A stretch of 64,000 bases of DNA, taken from Streptomyces asiaticus (GTDB taxonomy: Bacteria; Actinomycetota; Actinomycetes; Streptomycetales; Streptomycetaceae). The DNA is taken from contig NZ_JAGSHX010000006.1 in the NCBI RefSeq assembly GCF_018138715.1, forward strand, positions 3,286,001-3,350,000. The letters run 5' to 3'. The notes beneath the pieces are model-generated. The model ran no database searches. It was not told where the DNA came from and saw only the letters and a program-made list of their open reading frames with translations. Below are positions 35,196-46,636 of the stretch, piece after piece (the first letter of the stretch is position 1; the number at the start of each line of letters is the position of its first letter). Position numbers and translations under genes: made by a program.

Positions 35196-35316
35196 GGCGC
35201 CCCCACGGGGAGAGAAGGGTGTCGGAAACGCCAGCGTGTCACACCTCGAAGCGGGAGGGCACGGCCCGGCGGGAAAATCGTCCACCCGACTCCCGCCGTT
35301 CCGGAGCCGTACGTGG

Positions 35317-35402
35317 TAGGCTCTCCTTCAGTTGCAGTTTTGGTACCCATGGACTTTGTATGCGCCTGGCGGTATGTAGCCGCAGGCGCATTTCTTGTTT
35401 TT
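35317..35402 (+). promoter_or_regulatory. Cold-shock gene leader with terminator-like hairpin
   Basis: A TAGGCT -10-like hexamer (35317-35322) precedes a roughly 160-nt untranslated leader. At 35361-35390 TGCGCCTG and CAGGCGCA form a perfect 8-bp stem. It is followed immediately by TTTCTTGTTTTT, 10 T in 12, exceptional in this GC-rich DNA and just what an intrinsic terminator looks like. This may be an attenuator or thermosensor controlling the downstream csp gene. Confidence 0.55.
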
Positions 35403-35490
35403 GCCGGTCATTTCCGGATGGGGTCATTTCGGCGACTCGGGGTGCATTTCCCACGCATTCCGGACCGATCCCCAAATGAAGGAGAAAGAC

Positions 35491-35694
35491 ATGGCTACTG
35501 GCACCGTGAAGTGGTTCAACGCGGAAAAGGGCTTCGGCTTCATCGAGCAGGACGGCGGCGGCGCCGACGTCTTCGCCCACTACTCGAACATCGCCACCAG
35601 CGGCTTCCGTGAGCTCCAGGAAGGCCAGAAGGTGACCTTCGACGTCACCCAGGGCCAGAAGGGCCCCCAGGCCGAGAACATCGTTCCCGCCTGA
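35491..35694 (+). CDS. Cold-shock domain protein (CspA family)
   Basis: 67-aa single-stranded nucleic-acid-binding OB fold. The RNP1 motif KGFGFIEQ and RNP2-like DVFAHYSNI are present. It starts [14 protein letters not shown] with an ideal AAGGAG 7 nt upstream. Full family length. It precedes a DEAD-box helicase, a usual partner in melting RNA structure at low temperature, but a strong terminator separates them. Expression is probably controlled through its long structured leader. Confidence 0.97.
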   Translation: MATGTVKWFNAEKGFGFIEQDGGGADVFAHYSNIATSGFRELQEGQKVTFDVTQGQKGPQAENIVPA

Positions 35695-35707
35695 TCACAG
35701 CCCCTGT

Positions 35708-35753
35708 CACGAGCCGGGGCCCGTACCTGAAGGGGTGCGGGCCCCGGCTCGTG
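35708..35753 (+). terminator. Strong hairpin terminator after csp
   Basis: A perfect 16-bp stem (35708-35723 with 35738-35753; CACGAGCCGGGGCCCG) and 14-nt loop follows the cold-shock stop by 13 nt. It lies across the apparent upstream start of the helicase frame (35735), which argues for the later TTG start of the helicase. Confidence 0.85.
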
Positions 35754-35791
35754 CGCGTTTCCGCACACCGCGCCCAGCAGAAGGCACCGCA

Positions 35792-37189
35792 TTGAGCCGT
35801 TCAGCCCGCTCGTACCGCAAAAAACCCGCGCCCTCCCGTTCCGCACGCCCCGGCCGCCCCCGCTCCACCGGCGGAAACGACGGCGGAAACGAATTCGCCC
35901 TGCCGCCCGGCTCCACCCCGGTGCTGCCCGCCGTCGCGTCGTTCTCCGAGCTCGACATGCCGGAGGAGCTGCACAAGGAGCTGGCCCAGCAGGGCGTCAC
36001 CGTGCCCTTCCCGATCCAGGCGGCCACCCTCCCCAACGCCCTCACCGGCCGGGACGTCCTGGGCCGTGGCCGAACCGGCTCCGGCAAGACCCTCGCCTTC
36101 GGCCTCGCCCTGCTGGCCCGCACCGCCGGGCGGCGCGCGGAGCCCGGCCGTCCCCTCGCCCTGGTGCTGGTCCCCACCCGGGAGCTGGCCCAGCAGGTCA
36201 CCGACGCGCTCACCCCCTATGCCCGGCGGCTGCGGCTGCGTCCGGCCACCGTGGTCGGCGGGATGTCGATCAACCGCCAGGCCGAGGCCCTGCGCGGCGG
36301 TGCGGAGGTGGTCATCGCGACCCCCGGACGCCTCCAGGACCTGATCGAACGCGGCGACTGCCGGCTGGACCAGGTGGACATCACGGTCCTCGACGAGGCC
36401 GACCAAATGGCCGACATGGGCTTCCTGCCCCAGGTCACCCGGCTGCTGCGGCAGGTCCCCGCCGACGGCCAGCGCCTGCTGTTCTCCGCGACCCTCGACC
36501 ACAACATCGGCCAGTTGGTGCGCCAGTTCCTCCACGACCCGGCCGTGCACTCGCTGGACCCGTCCGCCGGTGCCGTCACCACGATGGAGCACCATGTACT
36601 GCACATCGCGGACACCGACAAGCGCTCCGTGGTCACCCGGGTCGCCGCCAGGGACGGCCGCGTCATCCTGTTCCTGGACACCAAGCGCGGCGTCGACCGG
36701 CTGACCCGTCATCTGCTGACCAGCGGCGTACGGGCGGCCGCGCTGCACGGCGGCAAGTCCCAGCCGCAGCGCACCCGGACCCTGGACCACTTCAAGTCCG
36801 GCCATGTCACCGTGCTGGTGGCCACGAACGTCGCCGCCCGGGGCATCCATGTGGACGATCTCGATCTCGTCGTCAATGTCGACCCGCCCGCCGACCACAA
36901 GGACTATCTGCACCGTGGCGGCCGTACCGCCCGTGCGGGCGGATCCGGCAGCGTCATCACGCTGGTCACTCCGGACCAGCGCCGGGACATGGTCCGTCTG
37001 ATGGCCGACGCGGGCATCACCCCGCGGACCGCCCGGGTCCACTCCGCCGACCCCGAACTCACCCGTATCACCGGCGCGCAGGACCCCTCCGGTGTTCCCG
37101 TGACCATCAGCGCGCCCGTGCCGCCGCAGCCGCACCGTGCGGGCAAGCCCGCCCGTCGCCCCGCCAGGAGCCGTCGGCCCCGCCGCTGA
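35792..37189 (+). CDS. DEAD-box ATP-dependent RNA helicase
   Basis: 465-aa helicase from a TTG start with GAAGG 7 nt upstream. A basic, low-complexity N-terminus (RSYRKKPAPSRSARPGRPRS) precedes two RecA domains. Motifs are GRGRTGSGKT (Walker A), PTRELAQQV, VLDEADQMADMGF, LLFSATL and HRGGRTARAG. A basic C-terminal tail (RPARSRRPRR) probably aids RNA binding. It lies downstream of the cold-shock gene but is separated by a terminator, so it may have its own or read-through expression. It likely unwinds structured mRNA or acts in ribosome assembly. Confidence 0.95.
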   Translation: MSRSARSYRKKPAPSRSARPGRPRSTGGNDGGNEFALPPGSTPVLPAVASFSELDMPEELHKELAQQGVTVPFPIQAATLPNALTGRDVLGRGRTGSGKTLAFGLALLARTAGRRAEPGRPLALVLVPTRELAQQVTDALTPYARRLRLRPATVVGGMSINRQAEALRGGAEVVIATPGRLQDLIERGDCRLDQVDITVLDEADQMADMGFLPQVTRLLRQVPADGQRLLFSATLDHNIGQLVRQFLHDPAVHSLDPSAGAVTTMEHHVLHIADTDKRSVVTRVAARDGRVILFLDTKRGVDRLTRHLLTSGVRAAALHGGKSQPQRTRTLDHFKSGHVTVLVATNVAARGIHVDDLDLVVNVDPPADHKDYLHRGGRTARAGGSGSVITLVTPDQRRDMVRLMADAGITPRTARVHSADPELTRITGAQDPSGVPVTISAPVPPQPHRAGKPARRPARSRRPRR

Positions 37190-37200
37190 GGGGGTGTCCG

Positions 37201-37240
37201 ACGGATGGATATGCGGCTCCGCCGCGTGGTCCGCCGGACA
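37201..37240. repeat. Dispersed repeat A, partial inverted copy
   Basis: GATATGCGGCTCCGCCGCGT and the flanking inverted GTGTCCG/CGGACAC-type arms lie between the helicase and phosphatase genes. Possibly a transcript end for the helicase. Confidence 0.55.
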
Positions 37241-37377
37241 CCCCGTAGGCCCGGTGCGGGGCCCGGGCGGTGGCGGTCCGGACGGCGGCGGTCCGGGCGG
37301 ACATCCGGCATTTCGCCATGGTCGTGTCACGCCCGACCGGCGGTGGATGTCCCCATTCCCCCGTCGGAGAGGCGACA

Positions 37378-38187
37378 ATGGGCCACATGCCGATACCCAG
37401 CGCCGTGCCCAGCCGTGCCGAACTGATCGACCATCTCGTCCGTACGCGCATCGCGGGCGATGTCGCCACCCCTCGTGAGAACAACCTCTCCCACTACCGC
37501 AAGCTCGCGAACGGCGACCGCCACTACTGGCTCGGCCTGGAGCTGGGCGACCGCTGGACCGATGAGCAGGATGTGCTGGCGGTCATGGCCGAGCGCTGCG
37601 GTGTGGTGGACGATCCGCAGCACCGCTCGGGGCAGGACACCATCGACCCGGAGCTGACGATCGGCGCGCTGGACCGGATGGCATCGGTGCTGCGGAAGGC
37701 GGCGGAGGCGAACGAGCGGGTGCTGTTCGCCACCGGGCACCCGGGCGGGCTGCTGGAGGTCCACCGGGCCACGGCGGCGGCGCTGCGGGCCGCCGGATGC
37801 GAGATCGTGGAGATCCCGGGCGGGCTACAGGCGGACGAGGGGTACGTCTTCCAGTTCTGCGATGTCGCGATGCTGGAGCGGGGCGCCACGCTGTGGCACA
37901 CCCACTCCCCCGCGCCCATGGCGGCGATCCTCGACGGGCTGGCCCACGAGGGGCGGCCGCTGCCCGATCTGGTGGTCGCCGACCACGGCTGGGCGGGGTG
38001 CGCGGGGCAGCGGGGCATCGACGCGGTGGGCTACGCGGACTGCAACGACCCGGCGCTCTTCCTCGGCGAGTCCGAGGGCACGCTGTCGGTGGTGGTCCCG
38101 CTGGACGACCACGTCACCAACCCGAGGTTCTACGACGCGATGACGGCGTACCTGCTGGACGCGGCGGGGCTGACGGCCCAGTTCTGA
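37378..38187 (+). CDS. Putative phosphatase-like conserved protein
   Basis: 269-aa cytosolic protein typical of streptomycetes and, from memory, usually labelled phosphatase. Contains ATGHPGGLLEVHRATAAALR, VADHGWAGCAGQRGIDAVGY and a conserved LWHTHSPAPM segment, with many Asp/His that could bind metal. It does not show an obvious HAD or histidine-phosphatase signature. The ATG has GGAGAGG upstream. It sits between the helicase and fatty-acid genes with separate spacers, so is probably monocistronic. Confidence 0.8.
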   Translation: MGHMPIPSAVPSRAELIDHLVRTRIAGDVATPRENNLSHYRKLANGDRHYWLGLELGDRWTDEQDVLAVMAERCGVVDDPQHRSGQDTIDPELTIGALDRMASVLRKAAEANERVLFATGHPGGLLEVHRATAAALRAAGCEIVEIPGGLQADEGYVFQFCDVAMLERGATLWHTHSPAPMAAILDGLAHEGRPLPDLVVADHGWAGCAGQRGIDAVGYADCNDPALFLGESEGTLSVVVPLDDHVTNPRFYDAMTAYLLDAAGLTAQF

Positions 38188-38199
38188 CGGCCTGGTCCC

Positions 38200-38390
38200 G
38201 ACGGACCGGTTTCCGACGGACCGGTTTCCGACGGACCGGTTTCCGACGGACCGGTTTCCGACGGACCCGATTCCTACGGACCCGATTCCTACGGACCGGT
38301 CTCGGACCGGCCGGTTCAGGACCGCCCGGTTTCCGACGGACCGGCTTCCGACCACCCAGTCCCGGACGGCCCGGTTTCGGACGGCTCCGG
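38200..38390. repeat. 15-nt tandem repeat array
   Basis: At least four exact tandem copies of ACGGACCGGTTTCCG (about 38213-38272), then degenerate variants (GACCCGATTCCTACG, GACGGCCCGGTTTCG) up to the tesB stop. The unit is a multiple of three and gives SVGNR repeats on the minus strand, but lies outside the flanking genes. Confidence 0.8.
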
Positions 38391-38407
38391 GCCGCCGCCC
38401 GCCGCGC

Positions 38408-39301
38408 TCACTTCTTCCCGCGCGGCACCCGCATGACCCCTTCTTGGATCACGGAGACGGCCAGCCGCCCGTCGGCGGTGAAGATGCGGCCCTTGGCGAG
38501 CCCGCGTCCGCCGGACGCGGAGGGGCTCTCCTGGTCGTACAGCAGCCAGTCGTCCACCCGGAACGGCCGGTGGAACCACATGGCGTGATCCAGGCTGGCG
38601 CCGACGATGTCGCCGACCGCCCAGCCGCCGCGCCCATGGGCGAGCAGGATGGAGTCCAGCAGCGTCATATCGGAGACATAGGTCGCCAGGCAGACGTGGA
38701 GCAGGGGGTGGTCGGCGGCGCCGTCCAGTTTGCCGTTGGTCCGGAACCAAACCTGCGACTTGGGCTCGCGCGGCCGTCCGACGCTGCCGAAGGGCGGCTC
38801 GTCCACGTACCGCACATCGACCGCGGCCCGCGCCTGGAGCATCCGCTCGGTCACCCCGGGGCCGAGGAAGAGGTGCTCGTAGCGGGGCAGCAGCTCCTCG
38901 GCGGTGGGCAGGGAGAGCGGGTCGGGGACGTCCGGCATTCGCTCCTGGTGCTCGAGGCCGTCCTCGTGCAGCTGGAAGGAGGCCGAGAGATGGAAGATCG
39001 GCTGTCCGTGCTGGACGGCGACCACCCGGCGGGTGGTGAAGGAGTGGCCGTCCCGGATCCGGTCGACGGTGTAGACGATGGGCGCCCCGGGGTCGCCGGG
39101 CCGCAGGAAGTACGCGTGCAGCGAATGCGCCAAGCGGTCCGCGGGCACGGTACGGCCCGCGGCGACCAGGGCCTGGGCGGCGACCTGACCGCCGAAGACC
39201 CGGGGGACGAGGGGTGCGGCGTCGCTGGTGCCGCGGAAGATGTCCTCCTCGATCTGCTCGAGGTCGAGCAGATCGAGAAGGCCCTGAAGTGCGTCATTCA
39301 T
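38408..39301 (-). CDS. tesB: Acyl-CoA thioesterase II
   Basis: 297-aa double hot-dog thioesterase hydrolysing acyl-CoAs to free acids. LDLEQIEEDIFRG begins the first domain. RVFGGQVAAQALVAAGRTV and VGASLDHAMWFHRPFRVDDW are family hallmarks; the Asp of SLDHAMWF corresponds to a catalytic Asp of E. coli TesB. Same strand and 59 bp downstream of the LCAD-type acyl-CoA dehydrogenase, probably one transcript for acyl-CoA turnover. Confidence 0.95.
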   Translation of the reverse strand: MNDALQGLLDLLDLEQIEEDIFRGTSDAAPLVPRVFGGQVAAQALVAAGRTVPADRLAHSLHAYFLRPGDPGAPIVYTVDRIRDGHSFTTRRVVAVQHGQPIFHLSASFQLHEDGLEHQERMPDVPDPLSLPTAEELLPRYEHLFLGPGVTERMLQARAAVDVRYVDEPPFGSVGRPREPKSQVWFRTNGKLDGAADHPLLHVCLATYVSDMTLLDSILLAHGRGGWAVGDIVGASLDHAMWFHRPFRVDDWLLYDQESPSASGGRGLAKGRIFTADGRLAVSVIQEGVMRVPRGKK

Positions 39302-39360
39302 GATTCAAGCAGTCTTGCAGACCCGGATTGCGGCCCTGTTGCCACTGGTCATGACGGTCG

Positions 39361-40518
39361 TCACAGACCCATGGACTTGGCGACGATGGACCGCATGACC
39401 TCGCTGGTGCCGCCGTAGATCCGGTTGACGCGGGTGTCCGCGTACAGCCGGGCGATGGGGTACTCCATCATGTAGCCGTAGCCGCCGTGGAGCTGGAGGC
39501 ACCGGTCGATGACGACGGCGGCGCGCTCGGTGGTGAAGAGCTTGGCGGAGGCGGCGTCGGCGGCGGTCAGCTCACCGGCGTCATGCGCGTCCAGGGCCCG
39601 GTCCACGACCGCCTGCATCGCGTCCACCTCGGACTTGCAGTCGGCGAGCACGAACTTGGTGTTCTGGAACGACGCCACCGGCTGGCCGAAGACGGTGCGG
39701 TCCCGGACGTACTCGGTGGCGAACCGTACGGCGGCCGCGGCCTGTGCGTACGCCCCGACGGCGATCCCCAGGCGCTCCTGCGGCAGATTGTGGGCGAGGT
39801 AGCCGAACGCCTTGCCCTCCTCGCCCAGCAGGTCCTCCACCGGCACCTTGACGTCGGTGAAGGAGAGCTCGGCGGTGTCGGAGGTCTTCAGGCCCAGCTT
39901 CTCCAGCTTGCGACCGACCGCGTAGCCCTCGCTCTTGGTGTCCACCACGAGGATGGATATGCCGCCGCGGCGGTCCTCGGGGGTGGGCGGGGCGGTGCGG
40001 GCGCAGACCAGCACCCGGTCGGCCAGGACGCCGCCGGTGATGAAGGTCTTGGCGCCGTTGAGGACGTAGTGGGTGCCGTCCTCGGAGAGCTTGGCGGTGG
40101 TCTTCATGCCCGCCAGGTCGGAGCCGGTGCCGGGCTCGGTCATGGCGATGGCGGTCATCATGTCGCCGGTGACGAAGGAGGGCAGCCAGCGCCGCTTCTG
40201 CTCCTCGTTGGCGTACTTGAGGAGGTAGGGCAGGCACAGCGCGGTGTGGACACTGCTGCCACCGAAGCTGACCCCGGCGCGGGCGGTCTCCTCGGTGATC
40301 ACGGCGTTGAACTTGAAGCTGGTCTCGCCGGCCCCGCCGTACTCCTCGGGCACCTCGATGCCGAAGACACCGAGCTCGCCCAGCTTCTTGTAGAACTCGC
40401 GCGGGGCCTGGCCGGCCTCCCGCCACTCGTCGTAGTACGGCACGACCTCGGCCGCGATGAAGTCGCGGATGGTCTCCCGGAACGCCTCGTGGTCCTCGTT
40501 GAACACCGTACGGCGCAT
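39361..40518 (-). CDS. LCAD-type acyl-CoA dehydrogenase
   Basis: 385-aa FAD-dependent dehydrogenase. FAD/substrate motifs AMTEPGTGSDLAGMK and FGQPVASFQNTKF are present. The C-terminus reads LHGGYGYMMEYPIARLY then RIYGGTSEVM. The residue that is Glu in medium-chain enzymes is Gly here (YGGT). The catalytic base is therefore probably Glu248 in LPQERLG, as in long-chain and isovaleryl-CoA dehydrogenases. The start is the ATG with GAGGAGGG upstream. It shares an operon with tesB and is probably controlled by the adjacent TetR repressor via an inverted repeat at 40616-40631. Confidence 0.95.
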   Translation of the reverse strand: MRRTVFNEDHEAFRETIRDFIAAEVVPYYDEWREAGQAPREFYKKLGELGVFGIEVPEEYGGAGETSFKFNAVITEETARAGVSFGGSSVHTALCLPYLLKYANEEQKRRWLPSFVTGDMMTAIAMTEPGTGSDLAGMKTTAKLSEDGTHYVLNGAKTFITGGVLADRVLVCARTAPPTPEDRRGGISILVVDTKSEGYAVGRKLEKLGLKTSDTAELSFTDVKVPVEDLLGEEGKAFGYLAHNLPQERLGIAVGAYAQAAAAVRFATEYVRDRTVFGQPVASFQNTKFVLADCKSEVDAMQAVVDRALDAHDAGELTAADAASAKLFTTERAAVVIDRCLQLHGGYGYMMEYPIARLYADTRVNRIYGGTSEVMRSIVAKSMGL

Positions 40519-40615
40519 ATTGGCGCGGCCCTCCTCACGGCTAAGCCGCCGCCGCTCTCGCGGATCCGCCCGGCCGCCGTCGTGAATTCCTCGATGATGA
40601 CTTGGCAACGCTCAC

Positions 40616-40631
40616 CTAAGCGCTTGCTCAG
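40616..40631. promoter_or_regulatory. Candidate TetR operator upstream of the acyl-CoA dehydrogenase
   Basis: CTAAGCGCTTGCTCAG is a 16-bp inverted repeat with one mismatch, about 100 nt before the start codon and downstream of the TetR gene. Sequence differs from the paired sites at 41455-41499, so a different regulator could bind here. Confidence 0.45.
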
Positions 40632-40683
40632 CGAAAGCTACCCGCGAGTTACCCAGCCTGTCCAGCCTCATAGGGCTCGGTTC

Positions 40684-40715
40684 TCCCCCAGCTACCGCCG
40701 GGAGGTGCCCCCGCC
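40684..40715. repeat. Palindromic repeat B, inverted copy
   Basis: TCTCCCCCAGCTACCGCCGG followed by GAGGTGCCCCC is the reverse of the hairpin seen at 78-110 and in the MITE core. It lies between TetR and the dehydrogenase gene and may end TetR transcription. Confidence 0.6.
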
Positions 40716-40766
40716 GGGGCGCCTCAGCCCCTGTCGACAACTCGACCGTGCTCGGTCCTTCGTTCC

Positions 40767-41432
40767 TCAGGACCTGCGCGCGCTCTCCTTGTCGACAGCG
40801 GCGCGCCCCTTCGGCTCACTCGCCGCGCCGTCCACACCGTGGGCGCCGTCGAAGGCGCCGAGGGCCAGGCGGTGCAGCAGGGTGGCGGTGGCCGCGCGCC
40901 CCGGGAGGGCTCCGGGGCGGCCGAGGTGGGGCGTGGAGTTGAGCAGCCCGAAGACGGCGTGGACACACGCGCGGGCCTCGGCCTCGGCGAGCCGGGGGTA
41001 GACCTTGCGCACCACCTCGACCCACAGCTCCACGTACTGCCGCTGGAGGGAGCGCACCAGCTTGCGGTCGGTGTCGCGGAGCCGGTCGAGCTCGCGGTCA
41101 TGGAGGATGATCAACGGACGGTCGTCGAGGGCGAAGTCGATATGCCCCTCGATCAGCGAATCCAGCACCTCCGCGGGGGCGCACCCGGCCCCCTCCCCCT
41201 CCGCGGCCCGCCGCTTGCCACCCGTCAGCAGCCGGCCGCTGATCCCGACGAGCAGCTCGGCCAGCATGGCCTCCTTGCCGGGGAAGTGGCGGTAGAGACC
41301 GGGGCCGCTGATGCCGACCGCGGCGCCTATCTCATCGACGCCGACGCCATGGAAGCCGCGCTCGGCGAAGAGGCGGGCGGCCTCCTTGAGGATCTGCTCA
41401 CGGCGGCTCGGGGCGGGTGCTTGCGTGCTCAT
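40767..41432 (-). CDS. TetR-family regulator of branched-chain acyl-CoA catabolism
   Basis: 221-aa repressor. HTH at residues about 13-55 (LFAERGFHGVGVDEIGAAVG then ISGPGLYRHFPGKEAML). The ligand-binding domain belongs to the TetR C-terminal type common next to acyl-CoA genes. Divergent from the carboxylase operon across a 103-bp spacer carrying two near-identical 16-nt sites in inverted orientation. It therefore likely represses that operon and itself, with an acyl-CoA as inducer. Confidence 0.93.
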   Translation of the reverse strand: MSTQAPAPSRREQILKEAARLFAERGFHGVGVDEIGAAVGISGPGLYRHFPGKEAMLAELLVGISGRLLTGGKRRAAEGEGAGCAPAEVLDSLIEGHIDFALDDRPLIILHDRELDRLRDTDRKLVRSLQRQYVELWVEVVRKVYPRLAEAEARACVHAVFGLLNSTPHLGRPGALPGRAATATLLHRLALGAFDGAHGVDGAASEPKGRAAVDKESARRS

Positions 41433-41454
41433 GAAATCAATTCTAGAAAGCGGG

Positions 41455-41499
41455 GTTAGTGGTCGTTAACCTGGTGGGGAGTAGTTAACGTTCACTAAC
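41455..41499. promoter_or_regulatory. Paired TetR operators in the divergent promoter region
   Basis: GTTAGTGGTCGTTAAC (41455-41470) and GTTAACGTTCACTAAC (41484-41499) are inverted copies of one 16-nt site with two mismatches. Centres are 29 bp apart, in an AT-rich strip between the TetR and carboxyltransferase genes. Confidence 0.75.
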
Positions 41500-41535
41500 G
41501 GTACCGAGCGGGACCGAGCGAGGGGGCTCGTAGCC

Positions 41536-43188
41536 ATGGAGCAGGCACCGGCGCTGCGCAGCGGCGCCGACCCGGGGTCCGACGCCTGGAAGGCCAATGA
41601 GGCCGGGCACCGCGAGCTGGCCGCGCGGCTGCGCGAGAGGCTGGCCGTGGCGCGGCTGGGCGGCGGGGAGAAGGCGCGGGCGCGGCACACCGCGCGCGGC
41701 AAGCTGCTGCCGCGCGACCGGGTGGACACCCTGCTGGATCCGGGCTCCCCGTTCCTGGAGCTGGCACCGCTCGCGGCCGAGGGGATGTACGAGGGCCAGG
41801 CACCGGCGGCGGGGGTGATCGCCGGGATCGGGCGGGTGTCGGGCCGCGAGGTGGTCGTGGTCGCCAATGACGCCACGGTCAAGGGCGGCACGTACTACCC
41901 GATGACGGTGAAGAAGCATCTGCGCGCCCAGGAGGTCGCGCTGGAGAACCACCTGCCGTGCGTCTATCTGGTCGACTCCGGCGGCGCCTTCCTCCCCATG
42001 CAGGACGAGGTCTTCCCGGACCGCGACCACTTCGGGCGGATCTTCTACAACCAGGCCCGGCTGTCCGGCTCCGGGATTCCGCAGGTCGCGGCCGTGATGG
42101 GGTCCTGCACGGCGGGCGGGGCGTATGTCCCGGCGATGAGCGACGAGGCCGTGATCGTGCGCGGGCAGGGCACGATCTTCCTGGGCGGGCCGCCGCTGGT
42201 GAAGGCGGCCACCGGTGAGGTGGTCTCGGCGGAGGAGCTGGGCGGTGGCGAGGTCCACTCCCGGGTCTCGGGCGTGACCGACCACCTGGCCGAGGACGAC
42301 CCCCACGCGCTGCGGATCGTCCGCTCCATCGTCGCCACCCTGCCGCCGTCCCCGATGCGGCAGGGGTCGCCGCCGTGGCCGCTGGAGCCCTCCGAGGAGC
42401 CCGCGGTGGACCCGGCGGGGCTCTACGGGGCGGTCCCGGTCGACTCGCGCACGCCGTATGACGTGCGGGAGGTCATCGCGCGGATGGTGGACGGCTCGCG
42501 GTTCGCCGAGTTCAAGGCCGAGTTCGGCACCACGCTGGTCACGGGCTTCGCGCGGATCATGGGCCACCCGGTGGGCATCGTCGCCAACAACGGCATCCTG
42601 TTCTCCGAATCGGCCCAGAAGGGCGCCCACTTCATCGAGCTGTGCGACCAGCGCGGCATCCCTCTGGTCTTCCTTCAGAACATCTCGGGGTTCATGGTGG
42701 GCCGCAGCTATGAGGCGGGCGGTATCGCCAAGCACGGCGCCAAGATGGTCACCGCAGTGGCCTGCACCCGCGTCCCCAAGCTCACGGTCGTGATCGGCGG
42801 TTCCTACGGCGCGGGCAACTACTCGATGTGCGGCCGGGCCTATTCGCCGCGCTTCCTGTGGATGTGGCCCAACGCCAAGATCTCGGTGATGGGCGGTGAG
42901 CAGGCCGCCTCCGTGCTCGCCACCGTCAAGCGCGACCAGATGGAGGCGCGCGGCGAGGAGTGGAGCGCCGAGGACGAGGAGGCGTTCCGGGCCCCGGTCC
43001 GCGAGCAGTACGAGGCGCAGGGAAACGCCTATTACGCCACCGCCCGGCTGTGGGACGACGGTGTGATCGACCCCCTGGAGACCCGCACGGTGCTCGGCCT
43101 CGCCCTTACGGCCTGCGCCAACGCACCGCTGCCCGGCCGTACGGCCACCGAGCCCGCGGCGCCCGGCTACGGCGTCTTCCGGATGTGA
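41536..43188 (+). CDS. Methylcrotonyl-CoA carboxylase-type carboxyltransferase (beta) subunit
   Basis: 550-aa acyl-CoA carboxyltransferase. [20 protein letters not shown] and the following [13 protein letters not shown] are characteristic of methylcrotonyl-CoA carboxylase beta chains. [16 protein letters not shown] and the C-domain [20 protein letters not shown] form the oxyanion and CoA sites. It transfers CO2 from biotin to 3-methylcrotonyl-CoA in leucine breakdown. First gene of a four-gene operon with the biotin subunit, HMG-CoA lyase and a dehydrogenase. S. coelicolor accD1 and Pseudomonas liuB are the matching genes from memory. Confidence 0.94.
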   Translation: MEQAPALRSGADPGSDAWKANEAGHRELAARLRERLAVARLGGGEKARARHTARGKLLPRDRVDTLLDPGSPFLELAPLAAEGMYEGQAPAAGVIAGIGRVSGREVVVVANDATVKGGTYYPMTVKKHLRAQEVALENHLPCVYLVDSGGAFLPMQDEVFPDRDHFGRIFYNQARLSGSGIPQVAAVMGSCTAGGAYVPAMSDEAVIVRGQGTIFLGGPPLVKAATGEVVSAEELGGGEVHSRVSGVTDHLAEDDPHALRIVRSIVATLPPSPMRQGSPPWPLEPSEEPAVDPAGLYGAVPVDSRTPYDVREVIARMVDGSRFAEFKAEFGTTLVTGFARIMGHPVGIVANNGILFSESAQKGAHFIELCDQRGIPLVFLQNISGFMVGRSYEAGGIAKHGAKMVTAVACTRVPKLTVVIGGSYGAGNYSMCGRAYSPRFLWMWPNAKISVMGGEQAASVLATVKRDQMEARGEEWSAEDEEAFRAPVREQYEAQGNAYYATARLWDDGVIDPLETRTVLGLALTACANAPLPGRTATEPAAPGYGVFRM

Positions 43189-43202
43189 GGGAGATGCACC
43201 CG

Positions 43203-45700
<2,498 letters not shown>

Positions 45701-45701
<1 letters not shown>

Positions 45702-46633
45702 TGACCCTCCCCATGACCGTCCCCGCCCCCGGGCTGCCCACCCGGGTCCGGATCCACGAGGTGGGCCCCCGGGACGGGCTCCAGAACGAGAAGGCGCTGG
45801 TCCCGGCGCCGGTCAAGGCCGAGTTCATCCACCGGCTCGCCGAGGCCGGTCTCACCACCATCGAGGCCACCAGCTTCGTCCACCCCAAGTGGGTGCCCCA
45901 ACTGGCCGACGCCGAGGAGCTGATGCCGCTCATCGACGACGTGGACGCCCGGCTCCCCGTGCTCGTGCCCAATGAGCGCGGGCTGGACCGCGCCCTCGCG
46001 CTGGGCGCGCGCGAGATCGCCGTCTTCGCCAGCGCCACGGAGTCCTTCGCCAAGGCCAATCTCAATCGCACGGTGGACGGCGCGCTGGAGATGTTCGAGC
46101 CGGTCGTCACCAAGGCCAAGGACGCGGGCGCGGCCGTGCGGGGCTATCTGTCCATGTGCTTCGGCGACCCGTGGGAGGGCCCGGTCCCGATCTCCCAGAC
46201 CGTCTCGGTCAGCCGCCGTCTGATGGACATGGGATGCGACGAGATCAGCCTCGGCGACACCATCGGCGTGGCCACCCCGGGCCATGTGCGGGAGCTGCTG
46301 GACACGCTCAACGAGGCGGGCGTCGCCGACGACCGGCTGGCCGTGCACTTCCACGACACCTACGGCCAGGCGCTCGCCAACACCCTCGCCGCGCTCGAGC
46401 ACGGCGTGACCACCGTCGACGCCTCCGCCGGGGGCCTCGGCGGCTGCCCGTACGCCAAGAGCGCCACCGGCAATCTCGCCACCGAAGACCTCGTGTGGAT
46501 GCTCGACGGCCTCGGCATCGAGACCGGGGTCGACATCGGCCGTCTCACCGCCACCAGCGTGTGGATAGCCCGGCATCTGGGCCGGCCCAGCCCGTCCCGC
46601 ACCGTCCGCGCCCTCTCCCAGAAGGAGATCTGA
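45701..46633 (+). CDS. hmgL: Hydroxymethylglutaryl-CoA lyase
   Basis: 310-aa TIM-barrel lyase splitting HMG-CoA into acetyl-CoA and acetoacetate, the last step of leucine degradation. HEVGPRDGLQNE carries the catalytic Arg24-Asp25. VHFHDTYGQALAN supplies the metal-binding His pair, and GGLGGCPYAKSATGN is the Cys signature loop. Its ATG overlaps the stop of the carboxylase gene (TGATG) with GAGGAG upstream, so translation is coupled. Confidence 0.96.
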
Positions 46634-46636
46634 GCC

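Noticed and set aside
35349..35612. Leader peptide starting at the ATG within the cold-shock leader
   Set aside because: It has no ribosome-binding site and runs out of frame across the csp coding sequence; treated as chance.
37825..38355. SVGNR-repeat protein on the minus strand after the phosphatase gene
   Set aside because: Encoded mostly by the 15-nt tandem repeat and antisense to a real gene.
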